From NCBI GenBank assembly GCA_002633005.1, contig NMRA01000022.1, positions 555,715 through 619,714 on the forward strand: DNA of 64,000 nucleotides, given 5' to 3'. Shown in pieces: positions 11,801 through 21,300 of this stretch (positions are counted from its first letter, which is position 1; the number at the start of each line of letters is the position of its first letter). This DNA comes from Phoronis australis (lineage: Eukaryota > Phoronida > Phoronidae). The notes beneath the pieces are model-generated. The model worked only from the letters and a program-made list of their open reading frames with translations. It did no database searches and was not told the origin of the DNA. Both the position numbers and the translations under genes were made by a program.

Positions 11801-14800
11801 CTAGCCCAAGTGTTGTTAATGCAATATACCCTGTCTATTAGAGTTTTAATGAGACCAACTTTATAAACAAAGGATGTGAAGCTATGAAAATAAGTGTACA
11901 GTCCTGTGTAGGTCTTCTTATGAAATACTGATGTTATCACTGAGGTACCCTCACGCTCCACTAACACGTTCAGAAATGGCAAAATGTTATCGACCTCTAA
12001 TTCTATACTGAATTTCAAATTAGGATGCCTCGAGTTTAAATACACCAAAAATTCCTGGGCTGACTGCTGATTTTCAAATATACAAAACACATCATCTACA
12101 TATCGTCGATAGAAATAGATGTGAGGACCAGTGTACGTCTCAATCGATGTTTTCCCATGGTGACCTAAAAACATGCCAGCTAGTATGGGAGCCAAAGGTA
12201 AACCCATTGCTATACCATCAATTTGGTTAAAAACCTCCTCATTAAATACAAAATGGGTTTTGCTGGTAGCAAATTTGAATAGCTCCATGAGTTCAGCTCG
12301 AGTAATCTTTACACTGAGATTGTTTTTCATTATATGGTCAGTAGCCAAAGATATACATTCGTCCACAGGTAGGTTAGTAAACAAACTCGCAATGTCAAAA
12401 GAACCCATGAATCGATTCCTGAGAACTTGACCCCTACCCTCAGAAACAAAGGAGAATGTATCACCTACTGTGTAGTCCTCATTTATATAAGGTTTGAGTA
12501 GCTTACTATTAGGTACTTGGCAAGATTGTAATTGAAAGTATTCACAGATGACACAATAGGTCTAAATGGAGGGATGGAATCCTCTGTCTGTTTGTGTATT
12601 TTTGGTAGGCCATATAGTCTACCTGGCTGTGAACCTTGTGGATACAAACAGTTGTACGTTTCAGTATCTAAACGACCATCATTCTTAATTTTGCGTAAAA
12701 ACCTCTGCAGCTGTCCTTCTCTAGTTAGTATAGGATCTGCTTTGACACGTCTAAACTTCGATACATCACTCAAAATTTCATTCAAAGAATTGACATAATC
12801 ATTGCAATCTAAAATCGCACCATTTCCCTTAACGGATCTAATTATCACTAGGTTTTCGTTTCTTTGCAGTTCCTTGATCACCTTAAACTTTCTCAAATCA
12901 CTCCAAGATGGTCTGTGGGACGACACATATGTTACAACAAGTAATGAAGCACAGATACAGTCAGTTACAGGGAGTGACAATGAACTAGACCAACAATGAC
13001 AACCTGTGGTGTGTCAGTTGCCTATTGAGATTGCGCTTGCACCAACTGATGTGTAAAGCCTAGCTAGGTGGCCACTGTATTATCACTTCTGAGGATGGTA
13101 TTGAATAAATGACATCGGAACATGTCAAGTCTTAAAACTGTTGTTGTTTTCTTGATTATATGCTGCTACTTGCTATCATGGAGAAAAACATACACGCCAA
13201 TTTTCACAATCATCCTTTGAGCAGTTTGGTTGATAGAGGAATGGGCGCTAAAACAAGATCGAAAACTTACAGTAAAAATGACCCCTAGGTGGTGCAAAAT
13301 GCCTCGAATTCAACCGAAAACTAGATGATGGCATCACCTCACCAAATTTTTTGAAAATCCGTCGAAAACCTTTGAAGATCCAGAGGTAAACGTAAAAAAC
13401 TAAAATTACCACTTGGGGGCACACTGGTAGTAGGATCCGTCTCAAAGTCGTCGTCCCCTGTTGTCAACTTTATATAAATACACCACCAAAATTTAATAAA
13501 GCGTTTAGGAGATACAGTCATAGGCACAAAAACAAACAAAACTACCACTAGGAGTTGCCACAATAGTCGAACTCTGACGCCCTCTTCACAGTAGGAACAT
13601 ATATGCCAATTTTCAAAATCATCCCTAGAGCGGTTTAGTTGATAGAAGGATGGATGCCAAAAAACTGACTCGGAAACAGTAAAAATGGCCACTAGGTGGC
13701 GCAAAGTACCTTGAATCTGACTGGCATCATCATATCAATAGATGCATTACTGCCAAATTTTAGAAAAATCTATTGAGGACCTCCAATGATACAGAGGTAA
13801 GCGTAAAAACCTAAAATTGCCACTAGGAGGCACACTGGTAGTCGGAGAGGTCCGAAATTTGTCGTCAGGTACATAGGAACATATCTGTCAAATCTCATCG
13901 AGATCATGTGAGGGGTTTAGGAGATACAGCTGCGGACGCCAGACGCCCAGACAGAGATGACTGCAATATGTGACCACATATAAATATGTGGGTGCATAAA
14001 AATGAGAACGCACCAAAGTGCAATATTTCATGACAAGGAACTCCGAAGATATCGAGGCAAAGTGCCACTAGGGGACACAGTGGTGGTCGCATCCGTCTAA
14101 AAATTTGCTCAAGTCGTCCCATCCATGACAGGATCATAACCACAAAATTTCAAGAGGTTTTTAACATACAGCAGTGGACGCTAGACAAACAGGGATGACA
14201 GCAGAATGCATCCACGCACAGGCACACATACATGGGTTACGAAATTAAAAAAATGTTGAGAGTGAAAATGAGACATTTGAGTGCCTGTTTACAGTACAAG
14301 CCAAAACTATTCAGACAAAATGATCTGGAAATCCTCATCATGACTGGCTGAATTCATCATTGTAATCTTCTCTCACGGCCGAGAATGAACAAGAAAGTTC
14401 ATAAGATGGCTGACACATTCTGTAATTAGAATTTTACTGCCATAATAGTTCTTCCCAGTAATTTCTGGTGAGAACAGAATGAGCCGTCGTGACACGAAAA
14501 CTGCATTTTGTCCAATTACTTCTCTCTTATACTGTAGTTCACACACTCAACAAGAGAAACACATGAAATATGTAAAAAACTAAAACTGCTCAAGGTGACA
14601 CAGTGGTGGTCAGATACGTCCAACAGTTGTCGTCATCCGTTGTCATGTACATGCTCGCAAAATTTGACAAAGATCTTGCAAGAAATTACGAGAAACAAGT
14701 GAGGATGCAAAAAAAAACAACTGCCAATAAGGCGCATTACCACAAAAATCAAAGCTGTCTAAAAATGCTTTTCCCAGTAGGAACAAGGATATCCAGTTTC

Positions 14801-16054
14801 ATAACAATTCTTAGAGTGGTCTGGCTGACACAGAGCTGGACACCAAAAACAATCTGGACAGTAATAAATAGTGCCCATCCATGCAAAACAACATGAACAT
14901 ACGTCTAGGGATTTTAGAGCTACAGCAGCGGAAGACAGATAGGATAACAGCATAATTTGTGGGCGCATAAAAACAAGAACAATAAAAACTATGAATTTTC
15001 ACATGGTGTAGATATTTACCAGCTACAAGAAGACTACCCAAAGCCACCAGAAACAATTGGCTGACGTCAATATCGAACTTGTCCATGAAGTAGTCCAACA
15101 GATAGACAGCCAAGTGATGGGCAGTGCGACACACTTTGAACTTGTCACAGATGATGGCCAACCAGTCCACAATATAGCGGCGTAGTTGTAGCTGGGGTGA
15201 CTGGGATAGATAGGGCAGGAGTGTGTTCTCTTTCCTGTAATTAAGGATTTAGTATTAAACATTGCCTCAGTCTTCGGCTACAGTAATTTAAGGTTATGTA
15301 CTGTACGACGCTACAAAAATGTCCAGAACATCCTATCTCAGAAAGTGCGAATTGAATTCAACTGACACTTTCCAATATTATTGCTTTACGCACTAATCTC
15401 CAAAACTTTCTTGGAATTGTTTCTAAATTTTTCATTTTTTCTTTAGAACGAATGTTAGATTGGTATAAAGACAAAAGTTAAATTCTACAAGCTCACTACT
15501 GTGAGAAAAAGTATACCTTACTGGGTTAAAAATATAGTTTTGTAAGTATACAACTAAATAAACACACTTGCTGTTAACGTCCTAGATAACCTTAAAGGGG
15601 CATTTCGTTGCTGTTTAGAGGTCAACGCTGCAGCACACTCACCTGATGTTGAATTACTGCCAAATGAGATGTCAACTCAAGCCACAGGCAATGCGTACAA
15701 GCACCATTTTTGAATCTGCAATTTTTGGGTTGGCATACACAAATTACACTCTGAAGGGTTTTCACTAGTCCGTGATGGTTTCCATGCTCTTATAATTAAC
15801 ATGAGACTGATTTTATGAATAAAAGGCCTAATTCGATTTTTGTGAGCTATGTAAACAAAGCGAAATGCAGCCTTAAGATTGGAACAAGACTAATTCGGGT
15901 GATACTGATCAGTTTTGTCTCCTTCATAAAGGGACTTTCAAATGTCCCGTCAATTCCAGTGGATTTCTTTTTCAAATGTACAAGGTGACCTTCTCAATGT
16001 CTCATGGATATCTTCAGCTAATGGATTCCTCCACCACTCCGTTTCTGTTTCCAT
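8878..16054 (-). CDS. CCNJ: cyclin J, 5' three exons (partial gene)
   Basis: Exons 16054-15990, 15234-15020 and 9009-8878 join in phase (2, then 1, then 1 leftover bases), all with GT-AG borders, and give 137 aa. The ATG at 16054 opens a METETEWWRNPLAEDIHETL segment that matches the cyclin J N-terminus (WW followed by an A-DIH motif). Residues about 22-93 hold the N-terminal cyclin box: SPQLQLRRYIVDWL, then AHHLAVYLLDYFMDKFDI, then LFLVALGSLLVA. Exon 3 continues with AKFEEKE, the conserved K-x-E pair of cyclin boxes. Cyclin J is an atypical cyclin; its Drosophila orthologue acts in oogenesis with CDKs and the piRNA region. The C-terminal cyclin fold (about 230 more residues in the family) was not found in 1-8877 and probably lies left of the window. 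The gene is head-to-head with WDR1, 2.3 kb away. Intron 2 (9010-15019) carries the R1 array and the Penelope-like element. Confidence 0.88.
11380..11427 (-). ncRNA. candidate type I hammerhead ribozyme in PLE terminal repeat
   Basis: Read on the minus strand from 11427: stem I GACTT; core CTGAGGA (matches CUGANGA); one unpaired U; stem II GGTGT / ACACC closing a 10-nt loop; core GAA; stem III ACATGT (self-complementary, so suited to pairing in a dimer); cleavage nucleotide C at 11385; stem I AAGTC. Stem I is 5 bp and perfect. The element's sense strand is the minus strand, so the motif lies at its 3' end. Hammerhead ribozymes with very short stem III are known from PLE terminal repeats. The extra U between the core A9 and stem II is a deviation. 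In the second, inverted copy (about 13083-13130) the GAAA core reads GGAA and stems I and II are weakened, so only this copy looks functional. Confidence 0.6.
11458..11584 (+). repeat. PLE direct terminal repeat, left copy
   Basis: A 127-bp block starting CAACAAGTAATGAAGCACAG and ending GATGTGTAAAGCCT. It recurs in the same orientation at 12935-13061 with only a few substitutions. Confidence 0.9.
11593..12980 (-). pseudogene. Penelope-like reverse transcriptase, frameshifted
   Basis: Two minus-strand frames, 12980-12483 and 12408-11593, together cover one reverse transcriptase. The first has the PLE-type upstream region and fingers: RLYGLPKIHK, FRPIVSS and YNLAKYL. The second has palm motif A (FDIASLFTNLP), IAMGLPLAPILAG, and the catalytic YVDD at residues 103-106 of that frame (about 12102-12091). 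A frame change around 12505-12520 separates them; the sequence between 12483 and 12408 stays open in the downstream frame. The frame stops at 11593, directly at the terminal repeat, soon after the thumb region (FKIPYAGFYAKI). The GIY-YIG domain that most animal PLEs carry there is absent. The apparent N-terminal MSLPVTDC is read from the terminal repeat. The element is broken and probably inactive. Confidence 0.85.
12935..13061 (+). repeat. PLE direct terminal repeat, right copy
   Basis: Same 127-bp block as 11458-11584. It is followed at once by the inverted copy of the outer repeat (13061-13155), whose partner is 11356-11453. The low divergence between copies suggests a fairly recent insertion. 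Confidence 0.9.
15299..15520 (+). repeat. R2 dispersed repeat, fragment (CCNJ intron 1)
   Basis: Shares with the other R2 copies the run 'atctcagaaa.tg.gaattga', 'actttc.aata', 'cac.ntctccaaaa.tt.cttggaattgtttctaaa'. It lies in the 754-bp CCNJ intron 1 (15235-15989). Confidence 0.5.
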
Positions 16055-18359
16055 GGTGACGTCAAAAGAGAAGAGTGCAGGAATAATCAAACATATCTGA
16101 AATGAAAAACACAGATTTTAGATAAATCAGGAAAACCCCTGGGTTTATTTCTCGAACGGACAATTAGCTTCTATCTTTTAACTTTAGCCGAAAGCCAGAA
16201 ATCTGACTATGAATAGCCAAAACTTGGTTTGCTGTCCTTTGCATTTCTCAAAACATTCTGTCCTCTTTTTAGTCAAACAGACAACAGATTTCTGTCCTTT
16301 GACTTTGAGTTGCAGACAGATTTTCTGTTTAAAGAGGCATGGAATGCGAAAGCTCATCAAAAATATCTTGTAAACAACTCCTGAAAGAAGTACCATCTCG
16401 CAACGTATACTACAGAGTTATTCACTTTCCCTGTGAGAAAATTTCCAAAAAAAAATCACCACTTTTGAAATACAAGTGAAGGAAAAACTACAGTCACCAC
16501 AGAGTTTCTAATCTCCCTCCCACTTAGATAAATGTGTGCATGCACTCACAGTCATTAGAAAAACAGCTGTAATCACACTCTGAATCTGAGGTCCACAGCA
16601 CGTCAGTGAAGCAATTTTCAAAAATAATTCCAAGTGCACTTTAGAATATATTTCAATACCATGATACCTTTATAACTAATTTTACACAGCTAGGACTTGC
16701 ATCAATTACCTCTAAATCACACAGGTTACTTGAAATTGCCATTGTTTTGTTTATACCAAAGGTCACATCTACATATAATGGAAATGCACTACGTCTATGT
16801 CTTGCCATACCAAATAAGGAGACGCACTTTGCCTTATGGGAGAAAAATCGACGAAGTGACGAGCAGTTGACAGATCATTTTTTTTAATTTGAAACTAAAA
16901 GAAATGTGCTTCGACACCAACAGAAATTCAAAATCTTTACGAACAAACTGGAAAAATATCAGGTGAGCAGGCTCAATTCTGTTTCAGTGACAGAGAACCA
17001 CACTGAATACTGTAACGTAATTTAGACTGTTTTTCGGGTTCTAGGACTCTTTAATAAAATGGCTATTACCTTGGGATATCCCATTTTACTCTAGTGTCAA
17101 ACGTCAGTGTAAAGGAAGGGAAAAATCTTTAATGTCTTTGTAGATCAATTGATCTATCGCTTCTCTTTTTCGCCGCACGAAACTAGTCGATTTTATAACA
17201 CAACTTTAAAAATAATCATGCCCATTAACCAGAAAAAAACAGACCAAACTGTACATGAGTGCATACTAATGGGGATTTCCAGGTGCACTTTTGCCAGCTG
17301 GGAAGTCACCCACTGCTGGAGTATCTGTCATTCTGTTGGTATTTTCTAATCAATATCTGACTTTCACAACTTTCTCCATGTGGAGCAGCCATGTTTGTAC
17401 AGTTAATTATGCTCGACTATTTTTCAACATCAGAAACCTGACCCGTTTCATGGCACCTTGTACCGTTTGCCAACAGATAAGTGCAAGATCCACTGTGATT
17501 AAGAAGCCTGTTTATCAGAAACGCTAAACATAAAACGAGAATATATTGAGTGTGGTCGCATGACAAGAGAAGAAAATGCCGATCATAAAAACAAATTCTG
17601 TTTTTTCTAGATACAGGCCACCAATTTTAAAATCACCACCATTGCTAAAAACATCAGCGTTCCGTTAGATTTGACAATAACAATGACATAATCAGTTAAG
17701 AATGAGCATTTCCTGGCACTGACAGCTCTGTAAAATTTTTATGTGCCCTAACAATCCCATAATGCACTGCACGTAACCCACACTAAATTATCTAAAAAAG
17801 GACTCTGATACCATGGATAATCGATATACGATATACGGATAAAGTGATATGCTTACACTGAGTCACTGAACTAGTCAAGCTCAGCCTCACTCAGCTGACA
17901 CTGATTCGCGTCATTGAGTGCAGACATTTAAATTGCCCAGACCCCAGGCACAGAGATATTTTTAATTTTTAAAAAGACTGAACAACTACTCTCACTACCT
18001 CAAACACTCACAATAACCAAACTACATTTCTACGTCCCCTAATTTCCCATGTTGTAAACTTTTTGTTTCTCTGGCTGAACCACACAACCTTCACCACAAC
18101 CATAAAAATCACCAAATGACGTAATATGTTATTCGCCATCTAGCGGACCTTACTTGAAGTATAGATACTTTCGCTAATTTTTATTGGAAACTTTCGTTTG
18201 GCTACTTTTCGGGACACTGGCCTGAATTATTATCGTTTAAAAGCTTTAATTGATAGTTATTTATCCAAGTTTACATTTACCATATATGGGCAAAGAACTC
18301 CGTCATGCGTCCTTACTCACTTCCGTTTCCTAGCAGACCGGTGAAGAAGTTGATTGAAA
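16055..18359. promoter_or_regulatory. divergent upstream region between CCNJ and WDR1
   Basis: CCNJ starts leftward at 16054 and WDR1 starts rightward at 18360, so this 2.3-kb interval must hold both 5' UTRs and probably both promoters. Just before the WDR1 ATG there is an ETS-like CTTCCG (in ACTCACTTCCGTTTCC, about 18317-18330) and no obvious TATA box. The reading frames at 16.2-16.4 and 17.15-17.5 kb have no recognisable content. Confidence 0.4.
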
Positions 18360-21300
18360 ATGGACAAGGAACCAACGTTGCCGTATTCTCTCAGTAAGTT
18401 TTGAGCGATATTGAAACATTTGAGGTTGAGAGTGCGTATAGTTTCCACGCGTGTTTGTGAACAAGTTGTAGAACTCGTACATTGTCATTTTTTGTGACAG
18501 GAATAGAGACACAATGAATGAATGGGCGGGACTGGCACACAAGTTTTTCGACTTCCTATGTCTCCGTACATTAGCCATTACCTTTTGAAACTACTGTTCT
18601 TTGGTCAATACTTACTTTTGTGATCCCTGACTTTAGGAACCAGTGTTATCCGCATAATAAGAGGTGTTATATAGTAATTTCATGGTTCTGTTGTTATTGT
18701 CAACATCATTCGGCCAGACCTTGTCCTTGTCACTGTGCTGTCCTGTGATTGAGTGTGATTCGTCTGTGTGATAGTTTGCGGGATGGCACCTTCATAAACA
18801 CATTGTGCCTGTCAAATCTGGACCCTGGTGGAAGCTGGTTGTTTATGCTTTCAGCTGTAAGTAATCTCTGTGAGGCTAACTGCCATAGCTATAGCCTTGG
18901 TGCAAAGCTGTATACTAATTACTAAATATACAGCTTTGTGCCAATTTGGGTAAAAAAATGGCCAGGTAAAATCTGACACAAAATTAGTGTCATTAAAAAC
19001 TACAGTTGGATGTGGTGGTCCCATTTTAAACCATCTTGTCTTATTCAATTTTTAACCTGGAATCATAATGTTAACATTCACATGTTCACAAGATGTATGG
19101 AAATTGTTCTGTGGTGTACGTTTTTGCCATACCTCCACTGTTTTTTAAATAAGTGTCTTTGAAGTTAGATTTTTTGTTGACCAATCTGCAGGCTGTAACC
19201 CGTAACCATTCAGTAAAGTCATCAAGATGACACTGTCTCTCTTAAGCTTGAAGCCAACCTGTTGCTGCCTTTAATGAGTCTCCAGTAACTGTTAATATCA
19301 GAGGTCACTTAGCAATAGCAAATCATACTGAAATGCCTCTAACAGCACTAAAGCCCGGCCTGAGTACCGTAATTAGAATCTGAGAGTTTGAATGAAGGAA
19401 ATCAGTTAGAGCTTGATAAATAATCCCTCAAATAGAATAGGGCCTCTTGCACTCAAAGAAATGGAAAATTGAGAGGTGGTAAAATTCACAGAAGCTGGGG
19501 TTGGGGTTCTATTGGAAAGCTCACTGGGAGGTGGCAAAATTTCCAGAAGCTGGGGGGAGGGTTGTGTTAGAAGGTTCTCACCAGTTTGTTTTGTCCATAA
19601 CCTTTGACATTGTTATTGTTCAGCACTGCGCTACTACGCCCATATATGGTAATATGTGAATCAGGACAAATGAACAAGGTGCTGAGAAACAAATGTTTGG
19701 AGTTGTTAGGAACAAATGCTAAAATTAATACTACATCTGACAAAGCGTTTCATAGTTTGTAGAATTTTCTCAAAATTAACAGGAAAGTCAAAGTTTGTTG
19801 TACATAATCACATTATGCATGCAATGTGGCATAGCCATATCGTGTATCATTAGCATTTCATAATTGTGCAACTTGTAACTACTTAAACATTTCGTGGTGT
19901 TATCTCTAAATTAGATTACTGACAGACTGCTATGAGAACAAATTAAAGTAATCTCATTTAATATTCCTGCTATGAGAACAAATTAAAGTAATCTCATTTA
20001 GTATTCCTGATAAACATCAAAGCGTCTTACTCAGTTTTGAAGTCAACTTCTCAAAGTTATTAGCTTTGAAAGGCACAATGAAACAACAAAGTCCACGAGT
20101 GTGTTTTTTGTGGTTTTTCTAATTGCCAATTCTCTCTTGTGGCTGTCCTCCATTCACATTATGCCCTGGTACAATGCTTCCTAGCACTTTCTTGTGGCTG
20201 TCCTCCATTCACATTATGCCCTGGTACAATGCTTCCTAGCACTTTCTTGTGGCTGTCCTCCATTCACATTATGCCCTGGTACAATGCTTCCTAGCACTTT
20301 CTGGACTTACTTAGAATTATTTACATTATATTTATTGTAATAATCATTTAAAAAACCATTCGTGTAGATTGAGGCCGGGGACTATGTAGTGAAAACATGT
20401 TTATAATGCTCTGTGCAGGGTTTAGCTCCATTGGTAGAGTGCCCGACTGTGACCTCAGAGGTCACATTAGTTGCAATCCACCGAAGGAATGATTAAAAGA
20501 AAATGCTCTCTTGTCAATTCTGTTACTTTAACAATCATTGGTGCATATAGAGATAGACAGGCTAATAACAAATTTTGTTATTCATAAGTACGGTAGACTC
20601 TCACTAATTTAGGACATAATATAGGAAACAAGTGAAATTTACTTTTTTAATTTTTTTTAATAAAAGATGAGTAGCACCAAATAAATGGTACGTCATTTTT
20701 AAGTTCTATGGCATGCCTATATTCAGACGATGTTTCTCAATAATTGTGGACATTTACAATGTTATAAGCTTTTGACTGTCTACTGCTGTTGTCTGAAACT
20801 GGTGAGATTTTTCATGACTTTTGAAACTGTATTCTTGCCTGGGGTTATTTTTATCAGAAAGTGCCCCTAACAAAATGTTTTAGCAGATTCCCTAAGTATC
20901 CTTTGTGACTTGGTAATTTATTAGAGGTTACCATTCCTTCCAGAGTATGTATTCCCGTCACTGCCCCGCACTCAGCGTGGTATGCCCATCGTGATTGGTG
21001 GAGATCCCAAAGGCAAGAACTACTTGTACACGAACAACAACAGTGTCTTCATCAGAAGTCTCACTGTAAGTCATTTTTACTGTGATCGTAAAGTTATCGT
21101 CAACCTTTGTGGATTTTTTTCAAGATACATTATTCAAAAATTTTATTAGATTATGTCAACTAACTTCATGTACCAAGTTCTATATCATGTCTGTGTATTA
21201 CAGGATATCACCCAATGTGACATCTACACTGAACACAGCTGCCCTGTCAACTGTGCCAAGTATTCGCCCAGTGGATTCTATATTGCATCTGGAGGTATGC

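Larger units (their letters stand above)
11354..13183 (-). mobile_element. Penelope-like retroelement with 10-bp target duplication
   Basis: A 1.83-kb insertion is flanked by the perfect direct repeat AAAAACATAC (11344-11353 and 13184-13193). Joining the flanks restores an R1 subunit ('acatacacgccaattttcacaatcatcc'), which confirms a nested insertion. The order is: outer inverted repeat (11356-11453 versus 13061-13155), 127-bp direct repeat (11458-11584 versus 12935-13061), then a central minus-strand reverse transcriptase. Mixed direct and inverted terminal repeats and a reverse transcriptase of this type are characteristic of Penelope-like elements. Bases 13156-13183 are extra sequence at the 5' side in element sense. 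No GIY-YIG endonuclease is present, so this copy is defective or belongs to an endonuclease-lacking lineage. Confidence 0.88.
9190..14960 (+). repeat. long R1 array inside CCNJ intron 2
   Basis: At least two head-to-tail R1 copies fill most of the intron. The family's start motif (GAGCAACGCGGAGCATTGAA) is seen at about 10081 and, more diverged, at 9198. Family 3' ends occur near 13990. CCACTAGGNGGC-type boxes follow at about 10163, 10428, 10578, 10725, 10866, 11027, 11152 and 11289. Past the Penelope insertion they continue at 13288, 13407, 13544, 13688, 13816 and 14062. Spacing is mostly 127-160 bp. Three subunit types alternate by what follows the box: 'ggaggcgccacag', 'ggtggtgcaaaata' and 'gggggcacac.ggtagtc'. 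The segment 14020-14960 is a diverged tail. No protein-coding potential is seen. Confidence 0.8.

Noticed and set aside
12173-12999. Plus-strand frames opposite the reverse transcriptase
   Set aside because: They are antisense shadows of the minus-strand RT, which carries the conserved motifs.
9190-14960. Regularly spaced R1 boxes considered as a CRISPR-like array
   Set aside because: The repeats are diverged, the period is about 140 bp, the context is a eukaryotic intron, and there are no cas genes.
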